In this document: in pieces, positions 50,957-60,814 of the stretch
Layout of the letters: every line of letters starts with the position of its first letter
Numbering within the stretch: position 1 is the stretch's first letter
Source of the DNA: Marivirga lumbricoides
GTDB lineage: Bacteria; Bacteroidota; Bacteroidia; Cytophagales; Cyclobacteriaceae
Direction: 5' to 3'
Assembly (NCBI RefSeq): GCF_014636295.1
Contig: NZ_BMEC01000010.1
Span: 1 to 64,000 of the forward strand
Length of the DNA: 64,000 nucleotides
Program-made: the position numbers and the translations under genes
The notes under the pieces: generated by a model
What the model was told of the DNA's origin: nothing
Seen by the model: the letters and a program-made list of their open reading frames with translations, nothing else
Database searches by the model: none

Positions 50957-52378
50957 TTGATTCAATCTGCATTATTTGAAGAATTCTTACAAAAACTATT
51001 TTATAGCTTTATAGGTCAGGCTATATGGGGAATTATCTTATCGCTTGTACTTTGGTATTTTTATAGCCTATATAAAAAGAAGCACCTAAAAATTTGGGCA
51101 TTAAGTTGGTTAGCCTTTTCATTCTACCTGTTCCTTTCTTTGGGTACTATGTATTTTGCCGATGACTCTCCCTTCAATAATATCTGGCAAAGCCTCTTTA
51201 CATTTTCATTTATGATTGCCGGATTGTGCCATATTTTCTGGCTTTTGTATGGTACATTTCTCCTTATTGAACGAAAGGGCTTAAAACCAAGAATGGAGTA
51301 TTTTGTGTACCTGATTATAATTTTAACCAGCTTATTTTCTAGTGTTTTATTCATTTTTGAAGATAAATCAGAAATCATCTTCTCAGTAGTAGCGCCTTTG
51401 GGGCTGAAGTCACTTATTGCAGGCCTGGCATTCATTTTAGCAGGTATTACTATCATGCGGATAGGTAGAAGAAGTAGTACTGTGGGTAAAAATTTGTTGT
51501 GGATCGCTTTTATTCTGTACGGGTTTGAAAGTCTTCAGTACTTTCTTATATACTTTCGAATGATTTTTGAGGATAATTACCAACTGGAATTGAGCTACTC
51601 AGTTGCTATTATTGATTTTCTTCTACTTTCCCTCATCGGAATAGGTATGGTAATCTGGCTGTTGGAAGATGAACGTACTACGCTGGAAAAGACTAATCGT
51701 GAACTGGACAGCTTTCTATATAGCACCTCTCACGATCTTCGTGCACCGGTAGCTTCTCTTTTAGGGCTTATCAATATTGCCAGGCATGATGTGAAAGAGG
51801 AGAGCGGTAAGAAGTACATCGACATGATGGAGGATCGTGTAAGAAAACTAGATGATATTTTTAGTGATATTCTCAATTATTCCAGGAACATTAAAACTGA
51901 GATTCACCTTAAAACTTTCAGGCTGGGTGAAATGATAGAAGATGTAATTGCCGATTTAAAATTTAATCAGGGGGCCGATTCTATCAGGTTGGATTACGAT
52001 GAGCAAATACATCATGTGCTCAGAACAGATTATTACCAGTTAAAAGTGGTCATTTCCAACCTGCTTTCCAACGCTGTTAAATATCATGACGCTACCAAGC
52101 CGGATCAATACATTGCTATCCGATTTGAAAGAATGGATAGGAATATCCAGATTTCGGTGGAGGACAACGGCAAAGGGATAGCTAAAGAAAGCCAGCATAA
52201 GGTGTTTGATATGTTTTATCGGGCTACTAGTGAAGCTGAGGGGTCAGGGTTAGGGCTTTTTATAGTAAAACAGGCTCTGGAGAAAATCAATGCTGATATC
52301 TTGTTGAAATCGGAATTAGGTAGGGGAAGCACTTTTAAAGTAATTATAATGGGCGCAGCTGTTAAATGGGAAGAATGA
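50957..52378 (+). CDS. Membrane sensor histidine kinase
   Basis: 473 aa, with TTG as the likely start, since the nearest ATG (50946) is closed by a stop. The N-terminal 235 residues form about seven transmembrane helices resembling a 7TM-type input domain. The kinase core has the H-box STSHDLRAPVASLLG (H259), the N-box VVISNLLSNAVKYHD, the G1 box VEDNGKGI and the G2 box GSGLGLFIV, all intact. No response regulator gene lies alongside, so it is an orphan kinase. The 260 bp upstream, after the tRNA terminator, contain no gene. Confidence 0.9.
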   Translation: MIQSALFEEFLQKLFYSFIGQAIWGIILSLVLWYFYSLYKKKHLKIWALSWLAFSFYLFLSLGTMYFADDSPFNNIWQSLFTFSFMIAGLCHIFWLLYGTFLLIERKGLKPRMEYFVYLIIILTSLFSSVLFIFEDKSEIIFSVVAPLGLKSLIAGLAFILAGITIMRIGRRSSTVGKNLLWIAFILYGFESLQYFLIYFRMIFEDNYQLELSYSVAIIDFLLLSLIGIGMVIWLLEDERTTLEKTNRELDSFLYSTSHDLRAPVASLLGLINIARHDVKEESGKKYIDMMEDRVRKLDDIFSDILNYSRNIKTEIHLKTFRLGEMIEDVIADLKFNQGADSIRLDYDEQIHHVLRTDYYQLKVVISNLLSNAVKYHDATKPDQYIAIRFERMDRNIQISVEDNGKGIAKESQHKVFDMFYRATSEAEGSGLGLFIVKQALEKINADILLKSELGRGSTFKVIIMGAAVKWEE

Positions 52379-52478
52379 GTTTAATTACTGGAAAATACAA
52401 ATTAGCCATTCACGGTTGATTAGAAAGATCACTTCCAGGCTCGCAATAACCTTTAAAGTTATATTTTGAAGAAATTGT

Positions 52479-55400
52479 TTACCTGAAAACAACTTTTTTC
52501 ATTTCTTCTTTTCCCTGGTAGCTAATCCGAACGAAATATACTCCGGCTTTCAAATTGCCTCTTTCCAGAGTAATCTCGTTATAGCCATCTTCCAGGTTGT
52601 AGCTATACTGTCGGTTTTGTTTACCATCAGCTTGTTCAAGGTTAACTAATATATTTCCCTTTTCAGGAATGATAAGTGGAATAGTTAGTTGAGTTGTGGA
52701 AGGATTAGGGTACAGGTCCATAATTTTAAAAGTACTTTCCAGATTATTGCATACCCTGTTGTCACTCTTTTTTTCTTCTGATAAAATATTACTTTTAATA
52801 GATGCACTCAGACAAATCCTGCTCAACCTTTTTAACTGATTTTGAGAAAGCTTAGTGTTAAGAGCATAATTTATGGTGCTTTCAGGATTAATTGTACGGT
52901 CTACTCTCTCTGTAATACTGTACGCTCCAAAATCAACAATAAGGTCTACTTCTTGTGGAATTATGCTGCCTTTGTTAGTGATAGAAACCACGAATTCTGT
53001 AAAATCATCTGAAGGAATTATCCTTAAATTCGCTAATGAAAAGTCAAGTTCCGGGGCTCTTACTCTAACCTGTTGTGAGGAGGTAACAGTACATCCCTCA
53101 GGATTTTTAACTAACAGATTGATAAAATAGGTACCGGCTGTCTCCAAAACCTCGTTAAGCACTGAGGTAGTAGATACCACCTGATTATTGATGCTCCATT
53201 TATAAGAGAAGCCAGCTACAGAATCAACTTTTGTATTAACAGAAAATGGATAGGCACCTACTAATTGTTCTAAGGTAAAGTTGACCGAAGGAATAGGTTC
53301 AATTGTTATTGTTTGAGAGGTGGTTTCAACGCATCCTGAAGCAGTAATAGCTTCAAGGATTATTGTATAATTACCCGCTTCTTCAAATGTAAATTCAACA
53401 TTTTCATCATTGGAAACCAGCTCTCCATCTATTAACCAATTATATGATTCTAAAGTATTTCCTTTTAGGTCAGTTGTGTTTTGGAATGTTATAGACGAGC
53501 CAAGGCAAGGTTGTGAAACTGCGAAAGAGGGTACAGGGTTGGGTAAGATTCTAATCGTTTCTTCATACTCATTGCTACAAAGTTGTTGGTTTTGCTGCCT
53601 GTATCTCAAGGTATAATTTCCAATATTGAGAAATATGTAAGTGAAATTTTCATTTGCTCCAACAGATACTACTTCCCCCTTACTATTTGATAATTCCCAG
53701 TATTGCGAAGCGACTTCTTCATTACTATTACCATTAAATGTGATAGAATTACCTACGCACTTAGGAGTATAGTTAAATAGCGGCTCAGGAACTTGATTTA
53801 CCATTACTGTTTTTTGTTTGTTGCTAACACACCCATCTGCTGTGGTTACTTGCAGGCTTACCTGGTAAGTACCTGCTTCTGGAAAAGTGAACTGAGGGTT
53901 AGCAAAAGTTGATATATCATCTGTTCTTCCTGCAATGCCAAAGTCCCACAGGTAGTCAGTAACATTTGATAGCTCCAGAAAAACTTGTTCATTGAATTGA
54001 ATGGGCTGTGTAGCACAGGCAATTTCCACTTCAAAGTCTACCACTGCAACAGGAAAAACTTCAATGTTTTGCTGAATGGTATAGTCGCAGCCATTGGTGG
54101 TAAAGGCTGTGAGGGAAATGTTTTTAACACCTGCTGTTTCAAATGTGTATTCAGGGTTTTCTTGAGTGGAGGTTGTACCATCTCCAAAATCCCAGAGATA
54201 GCTGCTTATAAAATCACCAGAACTTGTATTATTAAATGAAATGGATTGGCCAAGGCAGTTATCAATGGTAGAAAAGCTCACTTCCGGCCCTGGATTAACA
54301 GTAATAGTTTGCTCAGCGAAAGATTCGCAGCCCGCAAAAGCAACAGAGAGCCTCACCGTGTAATCTCCTGCTGACTGATAAACATGTTCTGGGTTTTCTT
54401 CTGTTGAAGTAGTTCCATCTCCAAAACTCCACTCATACGTAGAGATGGGAGGAGAGTCAGTGGTGTTAGTAAATAAAGTGGGCTTTTGCGAACAGATGGC
54501 CCCCTGCGCACTGCTGGAAAACGTAACCGGCAGAGGTTCATATAGTGTTATAGATTTCTTAATTCTATTATTACAGCCATTGGCTCCTTCTACTTCCAGA
54601 ATAATTTCATATGTGCCCGGGCTGGTAAAAGTGAATTCAGTATTTTGCCCCGTGGCTGTATTGCCGTCTCCAAAATCCCAGTTCCAGCTGCTGATGCTTT
54701 CATTGCTGATACCTGTAAAACTGATTGGATCAGTAATACATAGATTTGCACCTGTTTCAATATCTATTTCGGGTGCAGTGTTATTGGTAACGGTAATTTC
54801 TTTGGTGATGGAGGATGAATTGCCTTCATCATCATAAGCTGTTAGGGTGATAGGGTAAGTGCCGGGGGCGGAGTAGGAAATGGTGGGTTGGGTGGCGGTG
54901 GAGAATACTAAAGAGCTTGAGCATTCATAATCATTTTTAATTAAGAAAAACTTAGAATCTGGATTATTATTATCCTTCAGAACTATACCTTTCCAAGTCC
55001 CCTGATCTCTAAAAAATTTAAGGGCATAGCCCTCATTGTAAATATTATCCAAACCATACGTTACTATATCATCAGTATTAATGCCTGATTCAATATTTGT
55101 AAGTTTAATTTTACTTAAAATACCCTCAAAGGTTAGAGTGTGCAAATAAATACCTTCACGGGACGGGGTTAAATATAAGCTATTAGGTCTACCTGAAAAA
55201 AGATTTGAACCAATGAGCGTAGGTGTTTCAATGTAACCATTCATTATATTAGGTTGGAACTTCCCTCTGTAAATTGTACTTGTATTAAAATCAGAAATAA
55301 AGGAATACCATCTATCATCTTGCTTTATAAGTTTGACATCTCTTGATGAGGTAACACCAGCAATACTATTTGTAGTAGATGTATTTGTATTTGAAATTAG

Positions 55401-56039
55401 ACTTTCAAAATTGTTATTAGTTTTTAAAATATTTATACTACCATTTGTATTATTAGTAATAATATAAAAATTATCCTGGTCTTTAATTAGTTGCATTTTT
55501 ACTAACCCTCCTGATAAACCTGATTTCAACAAATATTGAGAAGGATTATTGCTTAAAATATTATTTCCAAATTTCAAACTTTTAACTGATGCATCATCCC
55601 TATTATAAATTAATACGTACCAGCTATTATTATGATATACCATTTCAATAGAAAGAACTCTCCCTAAGAAACCAGAATTAATTGAAACCTCTTCAACCAA
55701 CGTAGGAGCAGCATTCAAACCGTCCTCATATAAAAATCTATAAAGTATATTACTATTGTAGCCGGCTGCAAATCCTACCCAATGATCATTTACTTTTTTC
55801 ACATCAAATGCCAAAAGTCTACCGGAACCTGGTAAAGTCCCAATTTCAAAAGTAGTTGAAATACCATTAAAGTCTGAAAAACAAAACTCCCATTCATATC
55901 TATGAGCATCTGAAGCAGTATTTTCAAATTGAAACTGTTCCTCTAAGCAAGTTTCAGAGGGTAAATTAAAATCAGCTATAACTTGGGCACTAAGTTTAAA
56001 AACTAATCCAAGAAAAAATATTGTTATGTAATATCGCAT
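52479..56039 (-). CDS. Large secreted PKD-repeat protein with T9SS sorting domain
   Basis: 1186 aa. A signal peptide (MRYYITIFFLGLVFKLSA) is followed by a beta-propeller-like N-terminal region and then at least eight PKD/SprB-like repeats, recognised by WDFGDGTTSTQENPEYTF, WSFGDGTTSTEENPEHVY and VSLQVTTADGC. A CARDB-like segment (about 1010-1090) precedes the C-terminal sorting domain: DLYPNPSTTQLTIPL and GVYFVRISYQGKEE. This marks a type IX-secreted surface adhesin-like protein. It abuts the first glycosyltransferase gene of the cluster, and T9SS cargo is often attached to surface polysaccharide; a functional link is inference. Confidence 0.9.
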   Translation of the reverse strand: MRYYITIFFLGLVFKLSAQVIADFNLPSETCLEEQFQFENTASDAHRYEWEFCFSDFNGISTTFEIGTLPGSGRLLAFDVKKVNDHWVGFAAGYNSNILYRFLYEDGLNAAPTLVEEVSINSGFLGRVLSIEMVYHNNSWYVLIYNRDDASVKSLKFGNNILSNNPSQYLLKSGLSGGLVKMQLIKDQDNFYIITNNTNGSINILKTNNNFESLISNTNTSTTNSIAGVTSSRDVKLIKQDDRWYSFISDFNTSTIYRGKFQPNIMNGYIETPTLIGSNLFSGRPNSLYLTPSREGIYLHTLTFEGILSKIKLTNIESGINTDDIVTYGLDNIYNEGYALKFFRDQGTWKGIVLKDNNNPDSKFFLIKNDYECSSSLVFSTATQPTISYSAPGTYPITLTAYDDEGNSSSITKEITVTNNTAPEIDIETGANLCITDPISFTGISNESISSWNWDFGDGNTATGQNTEFTFTSPGTYEIILEVEGANGCNNRIKKSITLYEPLPVTFSSSAQGAICSQKPTLFTNTTDSPPISTYEWSFGDGTTSTEENPEHVYQSAGDYTVRLSVAFAGCESFAEQTITVNPGPEVSFSTIDNCLGQSISFNNTSSGDFISSYLWDFGDGTTSTQENPEYTFETAGVKNISLTAFTTNGCDYTIQQNIEVFPVAVVDFEVEIACATQPIQFNEQVFLELSNVTDYLWDFGIAGRTDDISTFANPQFTFPEAGTYQVSLQVTTADGCVSNKQKTVMVNQVPEPLFNYTPKCVGNSITFNGNSNEEVASQYWELSNSKGEVVSVGANENFTYIFLNIGNYTLRYRQQNQQLCSNEYEETIRILPNPVPSFAVSQPCLGSSITFQNTTDLKGNTLESYNWLIDGELVSNDENVEFTFEEAGNYTIILEAITASGCVETTSQTITIEPIPSVNFTLEQLVGAYPFSVNTKVDSVAGFSYKWSINNQVVSTTSVLNEVLETAGTYFINLLVKNPEGCTVTSSQQVRVRAPELDFSLANLRIIPSDDFTEFVVSITNKGSIIPQEVDLIVDFGAYSITERVDRTINPESTINYALNTKLSQNQLKRLSRICLSASIKSNILSEEKKSDNRVCNNLESTFKIMDLYPNPSTTQLTIPLIIPEKGNILVNLEQADGKQNRQYSYNLEDGYNEITLERGNLKAGVYFVRISYQGKEEMKKVVFR

Positions 56040-57230
56040 TTAATTACTGAAAATTAAACCCCATTTATCAATATAGCTATTAATATCTCTTTCCCTTAAT
56101 GCTATAGTTCTTGTTTTGGTTCTAGAAATAGATAATAAATCTTCAATAACGTTTAATGAAATTTCTTCAATTTTACTAAATGCCAATCCTATATTTTCTT
56201 TTTCTATAATTAGATAATCATCAGAAATACCAACAGGGATCAGGGTAGGTAAACCACATGCCCAATACTCTCCATTTTTAATTGGAGAAGAAAATCTTCT
56301 ACTTGGGATTGGCCTAATACCACAAAAACCAATATCAGCTGCAGATAAGTAATTTTTCACTTCTTCTTTCTTAAGGTACTTTGTTTTAACTTTATCGCAT
56401 GCTATACCATAGTGGTTTAGTTTTTGATCAATCAAATCTTGAGAGCGGTTAGTCAATAATAAAAAATGAAATTTATCGGAATCAAGTTTTAGGCAATGTT
56501 GAATGAAATTGAAAAGTTCATCTTCCATATACATTCCTCCAATTTTACCTAAATAAACGATTGTTATTTGATCTTCTCGAATATTTAATTGATTTCGAAT
56601 CTGAAGCCTTGATTCTTCATCAAAGTAATAATCACTCATATTAATACAAGAAGGTATTATATGTATTTGAGTTTTAATGTCCTCTTCAATTAATTTATTT
56701 TTATAGGCAAAAGTTGCAGTTATAATATGTTGGGCATGTCTCGCAATTGGAAGTTCCATCTTTTTTAAATATCTATATTCCCAACTTGATTTTTGCCAAA
56801 CCCCCGACTCAAGCATGTAATCTGCATGTGGCTCAAAAGTATGAATGATATGTGGCTTCCTTGATAATTTGCTTAAATAGTGACCAATAATTGCCCCTGG
56901 AAAACCCTCTGAAAAAACTTTTGTTACTTTATATTTTTGAATTAATAAATAACTATAAAAAAGTCCAAAAGTAAAATCGAAAAACTTCTTAATCAATTTA
57001 AATGAACCAGAATGCCAAGAAGTTCTTTTCCAAATTATATTGTAATCAGTCAACTCATTTTCCAATTTTTTAATTTCAATTTTTGAAAGTGAGAATTGCT
57101 TTTGTTCCCATGTAAGCAATATGTATTGAGTATTATTAGATTGAATGGCTTTTAAATAGGGTAAAACTGCAGACTGAAATACAGGGTCTTTAAAGCTATA
57201 ATAGGCAAAAATAAATATAGTGTTTTTCAA
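56040..57230 (-). CDS. Glycosyltransferase, GT4/GT1-like (GT-B fold)
   Basis: 396 aa. The C-terminal Rossmann half shows DQITIVYLGKIGGMYM, ADIGFCGIRPIPSRRFSSPI and NGEYWACGLPTLIPVG, the usual donor-binding end of GT-B enzymes. The N-terminal half, with HIIHTFEPHADYM, fits an acceptor-binding domain. It is the last gene of the polysaccharide cluster, 2 bp after a GT2 gene. The sugar transferred is unknown. Confidence 0.8.
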   Translation of the reverse strand: MKNTIFIFAYYSFKDPVFQSAVLPYLKAIQSNNTQYILLTWEQKQFSLSKIEIKKLENELTDYNIIWKRTSWHSGSFKLIKKFFDFTFGLFYSYLLIQKYKVTKVFSEGFPGAIIGHYLSKLSRKPHIIHTFEPHADYMLESGVWQKSSWEYRYLKKMELPIARHAQHIITATFAYKNKLIEEDIKTQIHIIPSCINMSDYYFDEESRLQIRNQLNIREDQITIVYLGKIGGMYMEDELFNFIQHCLKLDSDKFHFLLLTNRSQDLIDQKLNHYGIACDKVKTKYLKKEEVKNYLSAADIGFCGIRPIPSRRFSSPIKNGEYWACGLPTLIPVGISDDYLIIEKENIGLAFSKIEEISLNVIEDLLSISRTKTRTIALRERDINSYIDKWGLIFSN

Positions 57231-57232
57231 TC

Positions 57233-58027
57233 TTAGAAAATTGTTAAAATAGCATTAATCGGTTGAAAAACTCTTAAATAAGCTAAGAACATAGCTTTTT
57301 TATAACGGAATTGATATGTCTTCAATAATTTTTTATCTACTTCGTTCCATTCTTTTATCGAATTCCCTGTAAATCTATAACCATGTTCAAGTCCTTTTAG
57401 ATTTTTCATAGCAGAATGAGGTGTATCACGGTAATAAAGAATTGGATCATCTGTAAATGAATATTCTCCTCCATTCCTAGCTAGTTTCATGTAAAATAAT
57501 AAATCTTCGCTATGAGTTAAATTAGTATCAAACTGATAATTCTTTCCCGAAATTCTCTTAATCATCCAAGTCAACCCTAAGAAGCAATTTCCATTTAAAC
57601 TTACTAAATCTTTAAGCGGATTACCTTCATGTGTTGGTTGCCACTCTTGAGTAGTTATATTAAGCGTTTTATCCATTTTAATTACTCTGCCGTCTACAAA
57701 ATGAATATTAGGGTTTAATTCAAAAATTGATAATCGGCTTTTCAAACTTTTTGGTGGTAAAACATCATCCGAATCTAAAAAACAAAAATAATCCCCTTTC
57801 ATATTTCTAAGACCTAAATTCCTTGCTTCACTAACACCCTTATTTTCTTGTTCAAAATAGTAAATTCTAGAATCACGATACGATCGAGCGATATCCTTAG
57901 AGTTATCAGTGCTACCATCGTTAACTAGTATTAATTCCCAATCATGAAAGTTTTGATTTAGAACTGATTGAATTGATTCTTTTAAATATTCTTCGGAATT
58001 GAAAAATGGTAAAATAATACTAATCAA
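57233..58027 (-). CDS. Family 2 glycosyltransferase
   Basis: 264 aa. The GT-A start is ISIILPFFNSEEYLKESIQS, with ELILVNDGSTDNS as the nucleotide-binding loop and FCFLDSDDVLPP as the DxD-type metal site. A C-terminal helical part follows. It lies 3 bp from the FkbM gene in the same operon and likely adds one sugar to the surface polysaccharide. Confidence 0.9.
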   Translation of the reverse strand: MISIILPFFNSEEYLKESIQSVLNQNFHDWELILVNDGSTDNSKDIARSYRDSRIYYFEQENKGVSEARNLGLRNMKGDYFCFLDSDDVLPPKSLKSRLSIFELNPNIHFVDGRVIKMDKTLNITTQEWQPTHEGNPLKDLVSLNGNCFLGLTWMIKRISGKNYQFDTNLTHSEDLLFYMKLARNGGEYSFTDDPILYYRDTPHSAMKNLKGLEHGYRFTGNSIKEWNEVDKKLLKTYQFRYKKAMFLAYLRVFQPINAILTIF

Positions 58028-58030
58028 AAT

Positions 58031-58858
58031 TTATTTCTTAGGTTTCAGAATATAATTGCAGAGCGATAAATCCCCATGAACATCAAACGCTCTTAATAGA
58101 TGTAATTCTAGATTTTTTTCATCGATTCGAAAAACCTCATAATTAAAAGCATTTATTAATTTTTGTATTTCATTTTGTCTGTCCAATCGTTCATTGTTTT
58201 CTTCAGAATAGACCGGCAAGATTTCTATAAAAATAATCGGTTTATTATTTTCAATAATTTGCTTTAGCCCCTTTAAAACTTCCAGTTCTGAACCTTCCAC
58301 ATCTATTTTAATTAGGCCGATTTCCTTCTCTTTAAGATTTAGAATTAAATGTGGATCCAACTCAAGTATATTTATCTTTCGCTTTGTCCCTTTTCTGTAA
58401 AATTTACTGATACCGGCAGCAGAATCCGTAAGACTATCATTATCAAACAATAATTCAATTAATGACGTTTTGTCTGAAGCTGCAACTGGTAGAATAGTTG
58501 TGTTAGATATAGAATTACTATGAGTTAGGTTACTTAAATATGATAAGCAATGCGGGTTTGGCTCAAATCCTATGTATTTGCTATCTGGGTAGATTGATTT
58601 TAATTTTAAAAGAGTTTGACCGATATTTACTCCTATATCAAGGAAGTATTTTTTTTTGAAGAACTCTCTAAATTCTAAAAGAAAATGTGTCATCCAAGGC
58701 TCTTCATTTACTAGATGTGACAAGCCTAATCCTGCTTGAATGGGAATTTTAAACTTCCTTTTATTTATAGAAGTTGATATGCTAAAATTTATTGATTCTA
58801 ATAAGCCTAATTGATATATCTTATTTAGAATCCGATATTTATTTGAGTAAGTTTTCAA
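58031..58858 (-). CDS. FkbM-family methyltransferase
   Basis: 275 aa. FLDIGVNIGQTLLKLKSIYP is the SAM-binding motif I, YIGFEPNPHCLSYL motif II, and GLIKIDVEGSELEVLKGLK is the characteristic FkbM segment. Such enzymes methylate sugars in polysaccharide or antibiotic pathways. The start overlaps the next gene by 20 bases. Within a glycosyltransferase operon it probably O-methylates a sugar of the surface glycan, possibly as a chain cap. Confidence 0.88.
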   Translation of the reverse strand: MKTYSNKYRILNKIYQLGLLESINFSISTSINKRKFKIPIQAGLGLSHLVNEEPWMTHFLLEFREFFKKKYFLDIGVNIGQTLLKLKSIYPDSKYIGFEPNPHCLSYLSNLTHSNSISNTTILPVAASDKTSLIELLFDNDSLTDSAAGISKFYRKGTKRKINILELDPHLILNLKEKEIGLIKIDVEGSELEVLKGLKQIIENNKPIIFIEILPVYSEENNERLDRQNEIQKLINAFNYEVFRIDEKNLELHLLRAFDVHGDLSLCNYILKPKK

Positions 58859-59912
58859 TTTTAATTATTTGATTTTTATATGAATTTTGTGCCGCTATTT
58901 TTTTTCTAGATATAGTCCTTTGAAGATTATTCCACTTTTTTAGATGGTTTTTTACTTCTTTGAAACTCTCCAAAAAACCCATTTTAGTCTTATTCATTAT
59001 GATTAAGTCGTCTTTGGTAATTTCACTATATTGATCACTCCAAGTAGCTAAAATAATTTTTCCGCTACTTAAATATTCCATTATTTTGTGAGGGTTGGCT
59101 AATTGTTCAGGATATTTTTCGTATTGATAGACTACAATCAACATATCCATATTATTATAAAAAGATGGTAAATCATCAGCATATAAACTACCATAATAAT
59201 GAAAGTTTTGCATTTCATCTAAGTAGGAGAAGTTTGCTCGTGAGTCCCATTGACCTGCAAAGTGAAAGTCTACTGTTGGAAAACCACTTACCAATTTCCC
59301 TACTAATTCCCAATCAAGGTATTTGATATCAAGGTTACCAGCATACCCACAGTTGATTTTATTATGTCCTATAAGTTCAATTTGCTTTGACTCTTTCCCA
59401 ATGCAATTGAATCCATGTCCAATATTGAAGCTATTTAGATTATATTTCCGTTGTTTTTCTAATATAAATCTGGATGAAGCCAAGCACAAATCAGCAGTTT
59501 CTGAGGCTTTCTTAAATTCAAAATCTTGATTCCAATCCACGATATGTGAAATCGAATAAACATTTTCAGGTAAAGCAGAAAAATTGAAGAAAACTGAGTT
59601 ATCAAATGACCACACAATATCAAAAGTAGTTTGACAAAGTTCCTCTATTTCATTAAACTTTCTTCTTATTATTTTCTTTTGTAAAACGTTTGGTAGTAAC
59701 CTGACGCCCTTGATAAAGCCATTATACTGTACAGAAAATACATTCACGAATGTTGTAACATGACATTTTAAACCATCAGAAGCCGGATTCAAATAATAAA
59801 TTTTATTACCTAGACGAGCTAAATGGGTAGCATAATGGTGTTTAGAAACAAAAATATGATCCCAAGGTTCAGGCGAAATTATAAGTATATTTTTGTTACT
59901 TAGAAAACTCAA
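58839..59912 (-). CDS. Glycosyltransferase, GT-B type
   Basis: 357 aa. NILIISPEPWDHIFVSKHHY starts the N-terminal domain; the C-terminal donor half includes INCGYAGNLDIKYLDWELVG, LPSFYNNMDMLIVVYQYEK and ANPHKIMEYLSSGKIILAT, typical of family 1/4 enzymes. It overlaps its neighbours by 20 and 4 bases. The substrate is unknown. Confidence 0.85.
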   Translation of the reverse strand: MSFLSNKNILIISPEPWDHIFVSKHHYATHLARLGNKIYYLNPASDGLKCHVTTFVNVFSVQYNGFIKGVRLLPNVLQKKIIRRKFNEIEELCQTTFDIVWSFDNSVFFNFSALPENVYSISHIVDWNQDFEFKKASETADLCLASSRFILEKQRKYNLNSFNIGHGFNCIGKESKQIELIGHNKINCGYAGNLDIKYLDWELVGKLVSGFPTVDFHFAGQWDSRANFSYLDEMQNFHYYGSLYADDLPSFYNNMDMLIVVYQYEKYPEQLANPHKIMEYLSSGKIILATWSDQYSEITKDDLIIMNKTKMGFLESFKEVKNHLKKWNNLQRTISRKKIAAQNSYKNQIIKIENLLK

Positions 59913-60814
59913 AGATTTATATATGTTATGTTTGCTGTAACTATAATATCATATATTTTATACCTAACTGTTTTTGGTAATAGAAATATTATGATAGAAT
60001 TACTAAAAAACTGAATAACTGAGGGAATTTTGAAAAATTTAAAAATTATGCTTTTAAATTTATTCCTAGGAAGAAATTTAAATCGCTCAGGTTGCAATAA
60101 TTGAATATCAGGCTCAAACACAGCCAGTTTTTGTTCTTCTTTCCTACTTTCTATACCTCTTTTAATATATTGATGTAAGTTCTTAAAATCATCATGATAT
60201 ACCCAAGCAGTATTTAATGAATATATTTTTACTTGGTGTTTTTGATACAAATTAAAAGAAAGAAAAAAATCCTCTTTATCTTTAAGCCTCTCATCGAAGC
60301 CATTAGATGCCAGAAACAGGTCTTTGTTAATCGAAAAGTTACCTCCATTTAGTCGTAATGATTTTGATAACTGAGCTTCTTTTTTTGGAGAATACCAATT
60401 TTCTTCCAGTTTCTTTCTAAAGAAGTGAAAATCAGTAGTTAATTTAGATTTATCATATAAACATGGGCCACTCAGTACTGAATTGGTTTTTTCCCTGTGA
60501 AAATTAACATGAGATTTTATACAATCTGGATTCGCACGGACATCGTCATCAAAAAAAATCAAAATTTTACCTTTTGCTTGTTTGACACCTAAATTTCTAC
60601 TCACAGCTCTACCTTTGTTGATTGAATCAATTATAGTCAACTGTAAATTAGTAGTTTGATTATATTCGTTAAGAGTCTCAAGTGTATTATCTCCTGATCC
60701 GTCATTTATTAAGACCACTTCAAATTCTTTGAAAGTTTGTTTCTCCAAGGATTTTAATAAATTTATGACTTGGCCAGCTCGATTGAATGTAGGTATAATA
60801 ACAGTTACTTCCAT
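59909..60814 (-). CDS. Family 2 glycosyltransferase
   Basis: 301 aa. VTVIIPTFNRAGQVINLLKS, FEVVLINDGSGDNTLE and KILIFFDDDVRANPD give a GT-A core with its acidic metal site, and FDERLKDKEDFFLSFNLYQK is the usual ED-type catalytic region. The C-terminus is basic and hydrophobic, suggesting membrane association. It overlaps the next genes by 4 and 10 bases. Confidence 0.9.
   Translation of the reverse strand: MEVTVIIPTFNRAGQVINLLKSLEKQTFKEFEVVLINDGSGDNTLETLNEYNQTTNLQLTIIDSINKGRAVSRNLGVKQAKGKILIFFDDDVRANPDCIKSHVNFHREKTNSVLSGPCLYDKSKLTTDFHFFRKKLEENWYSPKKEAQLSKSLRLNGGNFSINKDLFLASNGFDERLKDKEDFFLSFNLYQKHQVKIYSLNTAWVYHDDFKNLHQYIKRGIESRKEEQKLAVFEPDIQLLQPERFKFLPRNKFKSIIFKFFKIPSVIQFFSNSIIIFLLPKTVRYKIYDIIVTANITYINL

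Noticed and set aside
54445-54837. 130-aa plus-strand frame
   Set aside because: It is antisense to the PKD repeats; the regular repeats leave long open frames on the opposite strand.
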